Assembly: GCF_000204055.1 (NCBI RefSeq)
Contig: NW_006768795.1
Span: 363,971-427,970, forward strand
Reading direction: 5' to 3'
DNA length: 64,000 bases
From: Melampsora larici-populina 98AG31
Lineage: Eukaryota; Basidiomycota; Pucciniomycetes; Pucciniales; Melampsoraceae
Position numbers and translations under genes: made by a program. The notes beneath the pieces are model-generated. The model worked only from the letters and a program-made list of their open reading frames with translations, ran no database searches and was not told the origin of the DNA. Shown here piece after piece: positions 23,846-34,634 of this stretch (its first letter is position 1; every line of letters begins with the position of its first letter).

Positions 23846-26101
23846 ATGACAGACTCAAGTTCAAGTTCAACTTTAACCAATTCAACTTCAACTGCTTCTT
23901 CATCAAGAAACACTCTAGATTCAATACCAACAACAACAACAACAACACGAACAAGAACAACAAGAACAAGAACAAATCAAACCAATTCAATTCCAAATCA
24001 ACAAATCAATTCATTCAGACCCAAGTTATCAGATTTAGATGATGATGATGATGAACCTGAACTAAAGTCAGATTATTATTTAAAATCAGACGATCTTCAA
24101 TCGAATTATAATCCTAAATTTAAACAAATCACCATCAAAGAATGTTTACAAAGAAGAACAAGTTCACCTGATTATTCTTATTCTGAATTAAGTTATACTA
24201 GAACAACAGAAGATGAAGAAACCCAAGAAGAAGAAGACGAAGAAGAAGAGGAAGACGAACATTTGAAGAGTGAAGATTTAGAAACTGATCATGAAGAAAG
24301 AGGTAGAGATCGAAAAAGAAGAAAGTTATTGAATTGTATTCAAGATCAAGATCAATGTTGGTTAAGAAGATCAAAGTTGAATTGGAAGAAATCAAAGGAT
24401 CTCTTATCGAATGATGATTTAAGAAAACCTATCAAGCTTAAGTCTTTTAGATTAGGTTTCTTGAATGAGTTTATGCTTTGGAATGAAGATTATCAAGCTG
24501 GTTATGAGTTTCCTTATAGTCTTGGGTTTAATCATGGTTCGTTTGTTTTTTTGGTTTTGAATTTTCAAATCGGATGAAAACATCCTTGGATTCTTGATTG
24601 ATGGATTGATTGCATTGATTTTTCGTGGGGAATTCTAGCGGCTAAAAGTGGTGAAAGGGGTGGGTTATTGGCTGTTGGTAGTGCGATGGGAAACATATCA
24701 TTTTATAATCCTAATGACTTCAAATCCATCACACCAGGTGACCCGATTTTCCTACAACTCTAATCCAAACCCCTCACCAATCTTGTAAACTGACTCGGAT
24801 CTTTTGTTTTCTTATTCTAGAATCACCACCCATTCAATCAATTCAAGCATCACAAAATAGTCTCTTTACATTAAAGTTTTCACCCACAGATCAATTTATT
24901 GCAACAGGTTCGGGTGGTAGGGTTTCTGAAATCTTTGATCTTGAAACCGGTGAATTGGTGTCTACTTTAGATGATCAGAAAGGTACGGTTAAATCAGTTG
25001 AATTTTCAAATCTCGATTCGAACTTAATCATCACGGGTGGTAGAAGTGGGTGTATCAAATTATGGGATTTAAGAATCATTGGAACATCTGAAAATCAAAG
25101 TGTTTTTGGTAATTCATCCTTTCCTTCCTAAAAAAAATTCTTTTCTTTTCTCTAAAGATTGACTTCTTATTTTTTGATTGATTGAATAGATTCTCCAATT
25201 TATTCGCCTGTTTTAACTATCAAAAATGCTCATGATGAAAAATTCAAAGGTAAAAAACGTAAAAAAGGTATACATTTACCTTCGGTGACTTCATTAGTTT
25301 GGTCAACCCATCTCGATCGACAAATCTTTTCTTCCGGTAGTGCGAATAGGTAACTCATCCCTATTCCCCAAAATCTCTTTTCTTTTTTGAGTCGCAATTC
25401 ATTCACATTTTGATGTTTGATGTTTGATTTGGTTTTGATTTTGAGTTTGATAGTGTGATTAAATTATGGGATTTACGTTGGAAAACTCCATATAGTTCTA
25501 AAGTTCATCCGATTCCAATTGAAGAATCATATGATTTCAGTTTATTGAACCTTAAATCGAATTCCATCAAAAGAGCTCATGGGATTAGTTCTTTAATTTC
25601 ATCGAATGATGGAGCTAGACTTTATTCTTTATCTACTGATAGTATGTAAGTCTTTAAAAAAACTTCACCTCCTTGATCCTCTACTTACTTGACAAAGAGA
25701 AAAAGAAAAAACTTGATCATTTTTTTTGTTGATTTGTTTTGATTGTTTTTTTTTTCGAAAAATCGGATTTGTTTAGTATTAGAACTCATGATACATTAAA
25801 TTTATCTAGAGATACGAATTCTTCATTACCATCTTATTCAAATCTAGATTTAATTGGAAGATCATTATATTTAAAATTAACGATCTCTTCTGACGATCAA
25901 TCTTTAGCTTGTGGTTCTTCTAATGGTAAAGTTTTAATTTGGAATTTAAATCGACATCAAGAAGATGATCAAGATGAAGATGGAGTTCAGGTTTTAGATG
26001 ATCATGCTCATTTGAAAGAGATTTGTGGAATTGATTTTTGGAAGGATGGGTTGGTTAGTTGTGCTGATGATGGAATGATTAAGGTTTGGAAAAAGATATG
26101 A
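23846..26101 (+). CDS. Cdt2/DTL-like WD40 protein (CRL4 substrate receptor)
   Basis: Six exons (23846-24536, 24639-24737, 24821-25108, 25190-25349, 25454-25645, 25777-26101) give 584 residues. The first ~200 are low-complexity: Ser/Thr-rich, then a (TTTTTRTRT)-type tract, Asp/Glu-rich runs and basic DRKRRKLL. WD40 repeats follow: GLLAVGSAMGNISFYN, FIATGSGGRVSEIFD, LIITGGRSGCIKLWDLR, IFSSGSANSVIKLWDLR, SLACGSSNGKVLIWNL and LVSCADDGMIKVW. The two WDLR ends mark possible DWD/DCAF sites for DDB1 binding, and repeat order and spacing resemble Cdt2 (denticleless/DTL). Cdt2 targets Cdt1 and other PCNA-bound proteins for ubiquitylation by CRL4 during replication, in the nucleus. Confidence is good for WD40, fair for Cdt2. 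The long acidic N-terminus is unusual. Confidence 0.75.
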
Positions 26102-26424
26102 TTTGTTTAATTACTTGAAAAGTTGTGTGCATGTTGGGGTTATTTTTTTACATAATATATTTGGGATTTTTTGAGGGGGAATTGGTTTGGGTTTATATTG
26201 GATTAAAATTGAAGTTTTTGAATAAGATTTTTAATGAAGAACAATTTTTTTGAATAGTTGATTTGATTGTTTTGTTTTTTTGAATAAGAATTGGATTGAA
26301 TTGTTTTTCTTTTGTATTTTAATTTATAGGATGTCAAGATTGGTTTTTTTGAAAAGAAAATGAAGTTGAGGTTTGAGATATATATAATGGATATGTACAA
26401 AATCAAGAACAAAGAAAATGTGTA

Positions 26425-29264
26425 CACTGTAAACATTATTTAGTTTCCCCAAGTGCAAAGGGGAAAATGAATAAAAGTGTAGTTTCTAATGAGGGGATCC
26501 ATCACTGCACACCTGAGCCCTAACACACACACGCACACTCCCTGTGTGCAGTGGGCTTAGCTAATAGTTGCCTATCATGTACAGTCCCCTCCAAGTGGTT
26601 TACGCAATCATTCAAGTAGTGCAGCGGCGGGGCCGGGGCCTGTTGCAAACCCGATGATTACAAATCCTAGGCGTGGGGACGTGTACATATCTACTCAGCT
26701 GTCTGCTCATCTGACTAAATAAATCACATGTGATACATCATGTAATGTTTTTGCCATTTATAAAATTGTCCCAACAATAAGGGTATTGAAGATTTGAGAA
26801 GTGGCCTCCAGAAGTGTCAAGAAGTGGCAGCCAGAATTGGCTCCAGAAGTTTCTTGAGTGACACTTCTGGAGCTTTCTTTGTAACATTGAGAGCCCCATC
26901 AAGTGGAGATGCTCATTTGGGCGCAAAATTTTTAGAAAACCTCCCTTTTTGCAATCACATTCAAGACCCCTTTCTTTTCCTTTCTAATCAAAATCAAAAG
27001 AATTTGATCATAACTACAACATAACAAACATTTTTTTTTTGGTTTTTTTGTCGATTTTCTTTCAATCTTTTTTTCCCTGCAAAAATCTATGCATTTGGTT
27101 TTATATCTTTGAGAAGTAGACTTCAAAAGATAATGATACAAAGAAATAGAGTTTATCAAAAGTGATAGTTGCTCATTTTGGTTTTGTCTGATTGGTCAAA
27201 GAGAAGTCAACTTCAAAGCGTATTGACATTGATTTCAGATTGTATCAAGATTGATTTCAAATCATATCCAGAGCTTTGTGGTTCAGATAGGAAGTAATTA
27301 AAGATGGATCCTATCATTTGGCATTATAAGAACATGTTATGTACATAGTGTTTTGAAGAAGTCAATTGATTCAACACACACATGAGGGTTATGGAGTTCA
27401 GAAGTTCTTCAAAAGCTCCAGAAGCTCCAGAAGTTTCTCAGGCATGTCCAAGAAACTTCAAAACTTCTGGATGTGGGAGTGTAACCGTATCAGTCTTTTT
27501 CTGAGACTAACTTGCTCTGAGACTATCCTGAGACAAACAAAAAAGTACAGCGGATGGTGGCTTTTTGTACACTGTCTGTACAGACTGGTGGCAACTGGTA
27601 GATATGTATGATGACTTGAACAAATTCATCATTAAGACTCCATAGAAGCTGTTAACACTTTGACAAACTCATTATCAAGAATCATGAATCTTTGTCAAGT
27701 CATCCATGTGCACCTTATATCTATACATTCCAACTCACTCCAATCCCTCTGAAATATTGTCAAGGGGGTTTTATTGCTACAACCACTTACATATCAAAGT
27801 ATTGATAATGAAACAACTTACAAAGCAACAAAATGTTATTGGAACAAGCTACTTTGAATTAAAGTAGGAATCAAAACTGATACAAGAAAAACAATGTATT
27901 GTCATTGGAGCAAGATACTTTGAATGAAATATTGATATCATGACATGGATGATACAAGGACACTGTTGCCTATTCTGTAGACAACATTCAAAGAAAGCAA
28001 GTGGCTCAGTTTCATCTGAAATAGAAGAGAATGGGCCAGAGGCCGATTATCTGTTACACCTTGAAGTCTCTACACTCAAAGCTTCCTTCAAGAGGTTGTT
28101 GCAATGCTAACCCAAAAAATTTGTAAGAAGTTTTTATCTATTGTGTTGTCTTGATTTTGTCAAAAACAACTCAGTCATCATCTTTTTAAAATGTCTCTTT
28201 GTATGTATAATCTTCACAAAAAGGACTCAATATCACCTCTTTTCGACTTGTCTTTTTGTTCCAACCAACCTAAAATGCTTATGACTTCTGGTTTTCAAGA
28301 CTTCTCATTTTGCATTTTATTGAATCAATTGTCTTTTGTATGTATTGATTTTGACCAATGAAATTGACCAATGGATGTCTAGATGTTAAACTGTAGTTAG
28401 TGGAAGGCTCATAAAGAGGAGGAAGCGCCATGCAAAAAAAACACGCCACACAAAACGGGATCAAACTATACCTGTAAGTCTCATTGCTTCTCTCAGGTAG
28501 TCTCAGAGAAAAACTGATACCGCATAGGACCCCGGAGAGCTCCTGTAGAGGTGCATGATGTAAAATATTTTATTTTCTTATGCTTGCTGTGAATTGCTGT
28601 GTATTTCACAGCATCTACACCACATTAAAAACTCTTCACAATTGTGTAGGTATGAAATTCACAGTCAACAAAGTGCTTTGCTTCTGGCTAGGCATTATTG
28701 AGGGAGAAGCAAGGGATCTGTTGAAGTTTTTATGAATGTAAACTGTGGTGAAGTGTGTGTACTGTAGGAAAAAAATTTACATCATGCACCTCGATAAGAG
28801 CTCTCCGGGGTCCTTACCGCATCTCTCCCCTGGATGTCACTTCTTGACACTTCTGGAGCCCACTTCTCAAATCTTGAATACCCTTAATCCACTACATATA
28901 TCATCATGGCTACTCAGGCAGCATTCTTGTAGCCATTTTTCAGTAGCAGAAATGGTGTTACATGAAGTTTAGGTGACACCCTTAAAACAAAACTATGATT
29001 CAGTGTATGTAGTCAATCTTTGGAATGATTTTGGCAAGCTGAAAACAAGTTACAGTATGTATTACATATGATTCATCCATCCAGATGAGGACATAACTAA
29101 GCAAACCTGTATGTACATGGTAGCCACCTATTCACTCAGCCTACTGCACACATGTAGTGCGGGTGTCATGGCTCAGGTGTGCAGTGATAGACCCTTTTAT
29201 GCCAAACTATACTCCTAATCAGTTTCCCCTTCCCACTTGGGGAAGTTGAATGATGTTCACAGTG
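26425..29264. mobile_element. Large diverged inverted-repeat element, about 2.8 kb
   Basis: The two ends are long inverted copies. CACTGTAAACATTATTTAG at the left matches, in complement, TGATGTTCACAGTG at the right; further in, TCACTGCACACCTGAGCC pairs with GGCTCAGGTGTGCAGTGA. The similarity continues through AAGGGTATTGAAGATTTGAG and CTCCAGAAGTGTCAAGAAGTG (about 26783-26829) against their complements at about 28835-28890. Arms are roughly 400 bp with small gaps. Further inward CAGTCTTTTTCTGAGACTA (about 27490) pairs loosely with the region near 28490. No target duplication or transposase is evident. A hAT MITE has inserted in the right half. The class is undetermined. Confidence 0.6.
28526..28814. 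mobile_element. hAT-type MITE (289 bp) nested in the larger inverted-repeat element
   Basis: The left end AGGACCCCGGAGAGCTC is matched by GAGCTCTCCGGGGTCCT on the right. The inverted similarity extends through AGGTGCATGATGTAAA, about 45 bp in all. An exact 8-bp direct repeat TACCGCAT (28518-28525 and 28815-28822) flanks it, as expected of hAT-family insertion. The interior has a CACAG-rich hairpin and no coding frame. Confidence 0.82.
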
Positions 29265-31124
29265 GTCTTAGACCATTCTTTCCTCAGGGGCCACCCCCAC
29301 ATCACTGATAGTATATATAAAATCATTTGCATTTGTAAGATGAGCAAACATCTACTATGGTAGACCAGTCTCATAAAGAGACTTATGCTTATTCACTTTG
29401 AGCATAAATCAAAAGTCAAAGATTTAATCTCAACAAATAACTTCTAAGTCCTAAGAGTCCTGAGTCTCACATTACAAACTGAAATGGATATGTTTCTATG
29501 ATAATCTTTCTAATAATTACATGTAATCCTACAAGCAACTAAGTTGGATTGGGAATCCAGTCCCAACTCAGTAGCTGTTCATCCAAAATTGATTGCCTTG
29601 GCATCTGATGACTTCCAAGAACAGAAGTCTGGAGTTCACACACCAAAAAGATAGGTGGCAATAGAATGAATTACAAAGTTAAATCAGGGTTATAAGATAC
29701 TAAAGCTACACATCCTAAAATAGTCAATCACACATGCAAAATTTTATTGTAATGGTCACATGTGATTATCTATGTATCACTGGGTAGTTATTCACAGGTG
29801 CTGTTCACAGTAGCTTCCTTTATGTAGTTGTTTAATACTGGCTGTGCACTTGATTTTTGTTCTGACAGGTATATAAACAATTGATCTTTGTCTTGTTTTT
29901 TGTCCCTCATCCTTTACAATAAACAATTGAATTTGAGTTACAATAGCTTTACAATTACCAAATCTGTCCATATCAACCTTCAGAAGCCCTTATAAATCTC
30001 CTTTACAAGCCCTTTTACAGTTGGTAGCCACAGTTCTGTGTTATTGTTGCTACTTCTTTCTTTGACTACTATTGCAAAAGCACTGAAGTACATATGTAAA
30101 CTATATGTAATCAACCTGTAACACAACATTATCACTTGTTTTACATTGGTTCCTTGTTCAATAACATTCCTTATTGACAATGTTTAAAGCACAGCTCTGG
30201 AAGCTCAGATATTCCAATGCTGTGGACATTTTTCAAAGGCTTGATTAATCTTCAATATCATATCCATAAAAGAGAGGGTGTGAAATCATCTACATCAAAA
30301 ATCTGAGCTTGCCACATTTTTCTAAGATATCTTGTACACATAATCCCTCAAACTTGAAATAATTTAAAGCAATGCTTTGTCTTCAGGCTTCACTAAAAAA
30401 GTGTAATTTTTGTGGAGATCAATCATACAAATGTGGATGGTTTATCAGAGAGACTATTCAAAATGTTACAAAGTACTGAGGTATTGTGAATCTGCACCCG
30501 CAGCGGAATCACATGTGAAATTGGCACAATGATTTTTTTAGACATTGAGCCTCCTGAGAAGCTATGAAGATGAAGAAATCTGACAAGAGCAAAAGATTCA
30601 GAAAGCTCAGGGATAGGAACTTTATTAGATAGAGCTCTACATATGATGGGTTGTTTTGATGGAAGGTGGGGCGAACTTGAAGTCACAAGCCCACCCTCAG
30701 CAGGCTCAGGGGAACGCGCGGGGGTGAAGCCTGTGTTCAGCTAGCCTCGCCACTGCCGAGATTGGATTTGTTGAATTAATGTTTCATATCAATTTATAAG
30801 GGATCCATGAAAATTACAAAAATGGTAAACCCAATGAAGTTCTTCATGGCAGTTCCGTGTGGCGGCGGCGATGAATTGTTGAGTTTATGAAAATGGCTTC
30901 AAATCGGACTGCGTGATCCTAGTTATACCAGCTTCCCGGCGCTTCCTCATCACAATCCGTCACAAACCTCATTCAAGGATAAATGGTAAAGTCTTGGCGG
31001 CCTGACAAACGGACTCAGGGGGTTGCTCGATGCCTATATACCAGGAACTGTTATGGAATTGACCACAAATTCAAGGCGATCACATCAGTCCCCCTCTGTC
31101 TTGAAAAAGGAATCCTACAGCACG
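29265..31124. other. Gene-free stretch
   Basis: No supported coding sequence or clear repeat structure. A short GC-rich block (about 30685-30765) stands out from AT-rich surroundings and may be part of an old element. The last ~200 bp before 31125 (with CCAGCTTCCCGGCGCTTCC) may hold the promoter of the small secreted protein. Confidence 0.3.
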
Positions 31125-31647
31125 ATGAACTACACCTCCTCCATATTCAGCGTTTCGATTCTCCTCCTCTTAGTCTGCTCCTGCCTGGCACATAAAACTA
31201 AAACATACAATGAATTTCAATGTACGGCAGGCACCGATCTCAATGTGGGAGTTTGTGCCAATGTCCGAGGTAAAGAATCGAACTTGGGGATAACCAGCGG
31301 GAGTAGGTCCATGTCAAAAGGTAGGTGCATATGTCTATGTCAAGTTCTCTACCTTCTTTGGTCAACCTCATTTACTTTCATTTGTCAATATGGTGATCAA
31401 TCTTAGCTATTGAGGCTGATAAAATAAAGGGAAAAGATTTAACCTTTACTTGTGACGGGAAACAAAAGAAGTTCGCCGGATGCTGTCAGAGTCGTGTTGT
31501 GGGTTGTTTTGTCTTTACCAATTCATCACTATCTGCGATTCAATAAGAAAATCTTCTCATTCCAATAAACTTTCGTGACAGGTTGATGGTGAGGCAACGG
31601 TTTGCGTGGACAAGTCAACCAAGCCTGTGAAGGAGAAAGTACCTTGA
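31125..31647 (+). CDS. Small cysteine-rich secreted protein, candidate effector
   Basis: Three exons (31125-31320, 31407-31498, 31582-31647) give 117 residues. The first ~22 form a signal peptide (basic-poor start, core SVSILLLLVCSCLA). The mature chain has six cysteines in the order FQC, VC-AN, FTC, GCC (a doublet) and VC-VD. This spacing with a CC pair resembles the many small secreted proteins of rust fungi that look loosely hydrophobin-like. The start at 31125 was chosen because it directly precedes the signal peptide; an upstream in-frame ATG at 31023 would bury it. No enzyme motif is visible. The role is inferred only: secretion into the plant apoplast or haustorial interface. Its nearest gene in the same direction is the pectin lyase 3 kb downstream. 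Confidence 0.7.
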
Positions 31648-31808
31648 TCGAGAAGTAACAAATCTCTGGCTGGTAGGGAGAAGACTTTAAGGAAGTGTTT
31701 GGTGCGGAAGATAAACTATGGTCATTGACTTTGCTTCTTGAATTTCCAACTTGTTGAACTTCTGAACAAGATAAAAGGATATTTTTTTAATTTTATGGCC
31801 GGCTCTCA

Positions 31809-33432
31809 TACATATGTGAGGGCATGGTCGGACTCGCGGAAGATTGGGAACGTTCCCAAAAAAAAGGTTCCTTAACACTCCTTAGGAACATTCCTAAGGA
31901 CGTGTCACACAACATGACAAATGATGCGTGTGAACCTCGCCGCTCTCGGTCGACACAGGTTGACACCGACATCTCCTCCTGGACTTCTGGTCCCTGAAAG
32001 GTCAAGTCATCATCAAGGTCTCCCAAGCGCACCAGCCATCGTTCGCTTCTTCCTAATGACCTCTTCCAGTAACACATTCAATGGCATACATATACACAGC
32101 AAGTTCTTCAAAGACTATCTCAATTTAAACCTCATGATAATCTTCAATCCACCTTCCCAATTGTAAAACAACCCCTCTTGCAAACAAAAAGAAAACACTC
32201 ATCATCAATCTCTATCTATAAAATGGAAGAGCTAGGAGCTGCAAAACAACACATCCAACGTGTTGACATGTAGCTATGATAAGAAATGGTTCGTGCCAAA
32301 TCGGGTTTGGATTGAAACTGACGATATGTTCGTGGGTTGCTGGTTGTGGTCGTGGTCGTGGTCGTGTTACGTACTCGAGAAGGTGGGCGAGGCTTGAGTG
32401 AAGGGCTAAAAAGTTATCGGGAAGAATAAGAGAACAATCGATCAGCTATTTATTGAAATTTGTGGCCTTTGTAGATAAGCATGAAAGATGATAGAGAGTA
32501 TCAGATTAGAATTTACTCATCCTGCGTCATTTTGAATACGATGCTGCTTGAATGATGTTGATAGTCGAAATGGCGTGTTGTACTTGTCAATTTGGATGGA
32601 CCATTGATTGATCGTTGCAAAATGACCGGCGACTCGGACGAAGCAAAACACGTCGTCGGCGTCGACGGAGGCTATGTATGCGGGAGCATGGGAGACGTAT
32701 AGAGACATATGCGGTGTGTAAGCTTAACTAAGCCCCTCACGAGCGCGTTCGCCGCGCCCTCGAAGAGGGGCTTACATCGGACTCGCGATTTCTGGCGTGT
32801 GAGCTCCAAGAATTATGTCTTCTTATGTTGTTTTCTTCACGTCTCCGCTTCACCTCACCGTAGAAAATGCAATACTTCGAGTATGTCCTTCTTCATGAAA
32901 TGGTACACAACCTCATATGAGTTTCATGAGCAAAAGACAGACCTGCACAGCTTGAGCAATGTGTTAAAAGCACCAAAAATGGCCCTTAGGTCCTCTTGTA
33001 AATGGCCTAAGACCACCTAAAACACCACGTATGAAATTTCAAAGCACCAAATCCCTAATGTTACATCACAAATTCAGAGCCCTTCTTTTCAGTTTACGGC
33101 AATGTGTTTGATACCAAAATATGTACCATATCCTAAAGAAAGATACACCAGAAGCTTTGCATTTTCTACGGTGAGGTGAAGCGGAGAAGTAAGAAAAACA
33201 ACATAAGGGGACTTAATTCTTGGAGCTCACACGCCAGAAATTGCGAGTCCGATGTAAGCCCCTCTTCGAGGGCGCGGCGAACGCGCTCGTGAGGGGCTTA
33301 GTTAAGCTTATGCGGTGTGTATGTAGTATGTATCAATTTCATTTGCCGCAACGGGCCTGGGAACTATGTTCCTTGAGTATCTAGGGAACGTTCCCAAACT
33401 TCCTCAGGTCCGACCATGTTCTGACATATGTA
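31809..33432. mobile_element. Degenerate DNA element with about 50-bp imperfect TIRs, hosting a nested insertion
   Basis: The left end contains TACATATGTGAGGGCATGG, followed by TCGGACT, GCGGAAGATT and GGGAACGTTCCC. The right end, read in complement, is TACATATGTCAGAACATGG followed by TCGGACCTGAGGAAG and GGGAACGTTCCC. The same end sequence occurs again at about 47767-48115, so it is a dispersed family. No transposase was found. Minus-strand frames inside (31793-32077 and 32517-32708) have GC-rich codons but no known motif. No target duplication is clear. Confidence 0.55.
32720..33309. mobile_element. MULE-like non-autonomous element (590 bp) with about 155-bp TIRs
   Basis: The ends AAGCTTAACTAAGCCCCTCA and its complement at 33290-33309 begin terminal inverted repeats of roughly 155 bp, still nearly identical (through CTTCACCTCACCGTAG on the left and CTACGGTGAGGTGAAG on the right). 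The flanks repeat TATGCGGTGTGT (32708-32719; right copy 33309-33320 shares the T with the element end), an 11-12 bp target duplication. Long TIRs plus a 9-12 bp duplication point to a Mutator-like element. The core between the repeats has no coding frame. It lies inside the older element spanning about 31.8-33.4 kb. Confidence 0.82.
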
Positions 33433-34634
33433 CCTTTAACATTCAGTTTTGCATTTGGAATCTTCTCAGCACGTTTTTTCAAGCGAGATAAGGCTTCGAG
33501 TTGTTTCCTTTTGTTGATCTTAATGCCCGTAGTCATTCAAAGAGAAAGCATCCTGGTGAAACTCGCCTACAAATGCATTCAATACCATATTTTTACAGTC
33601 TCGATCAGTGGTGAAATTCCAATGACAGCATACTCAGATTAAGGTTTCTAAAGGCTTCAGTTGCACATCTCCGAGGTACATATCCTTTGTCAAAAACTAA
33701 TCCTACAAAGTCGCCTTTGTTTGATTTTCTCTCAACATCAAATCATGAAATTATGTATATCACAAACTACATTCCGTCATTCAAACCTGAGTAACTCGGT
33801 GCACACTCAAGCATGGACACATACTTGTCCCCGGTGATAGATCTAGGCATCCTTTTTGATCTTATTGTGGCCGCACACCACGCGAGTTTTTTTACGAGTT
33901 AGGCAAGTCATTTCCTTACAAGTTGTCTTTTGTAAGCATTACTACATACGTATCACACCGCAGAAGACAAAGAAGGTGGAAGAAGCCGTAAATGATTGTC
34001 GATTGAGGTCTGAAGGATTGAAAGTCAGTAGATTAAGACACATAACGAAAAACCCTCAAATCTAGCCATGTAAAGTGATCTTTGTCAATTCAAAACTTCC
34101 ACCAGGGGACCCTCGGCCTACGGTGCGTCATTTACATTTTTTAATCAAGCCACGGGCCATTCTCAAGCCGATGCGCTTGATCAATTTCCGGCGTCCGCAC
34201 CCGAATTATATACAAGTTCTACAAGTGGCAGATGGTGGCCAATGCAGTGAAAGAAAGCCGCCACATGTTTATTCTGCAGTAGTTTGAAGTGTATGTGTGA
34301 TCAAATTTGAAGCCCGATGATACTCAGAATATAAAGTTCGCCGTGTCTAATGCACAACACACTAAAAGGTTCATCCTCCTTCATCATTACTTCATCCAGT
34401 CTCGACGTAGCTTTCTCTCTCTAGCATCGCTCATCTCACCAATTCTTCACTCCGGTCTACTTTACGATCTTTTTCATCTCTTTCATTGAGCGTCTTTAGT
34501 TTTTTATTCTCGTATCTTTGCTATTCTAACAGTCAATCCTTTTTAAGAACACAACCTCATTTTCTTCATTATTTTTATTCGGACATTTATCACAGCAAGT
34601 TTTTGGATTCAAATCATACCAACCTAGGACAAAG
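33433..34634. other. Intergenic, upstream of the pectin lyase gene
   Basis: No gene is supported. The last 250 bp (about 34370-34634) are pyrimidine-rich (TTCATC, CTCTCTAGC, TCTTTCATT), which fits a fungal promoter/leader before the start codon at 34635. Confidence 0.4.

Noticed and set aside
32517..32708. Minus-strand frame of 63 residues beside the MULE-like element
   Set aside because: Balanced codons, but no domain, too short, and its start abuts the target duplication; could be a captured fragment but cannot be supported.
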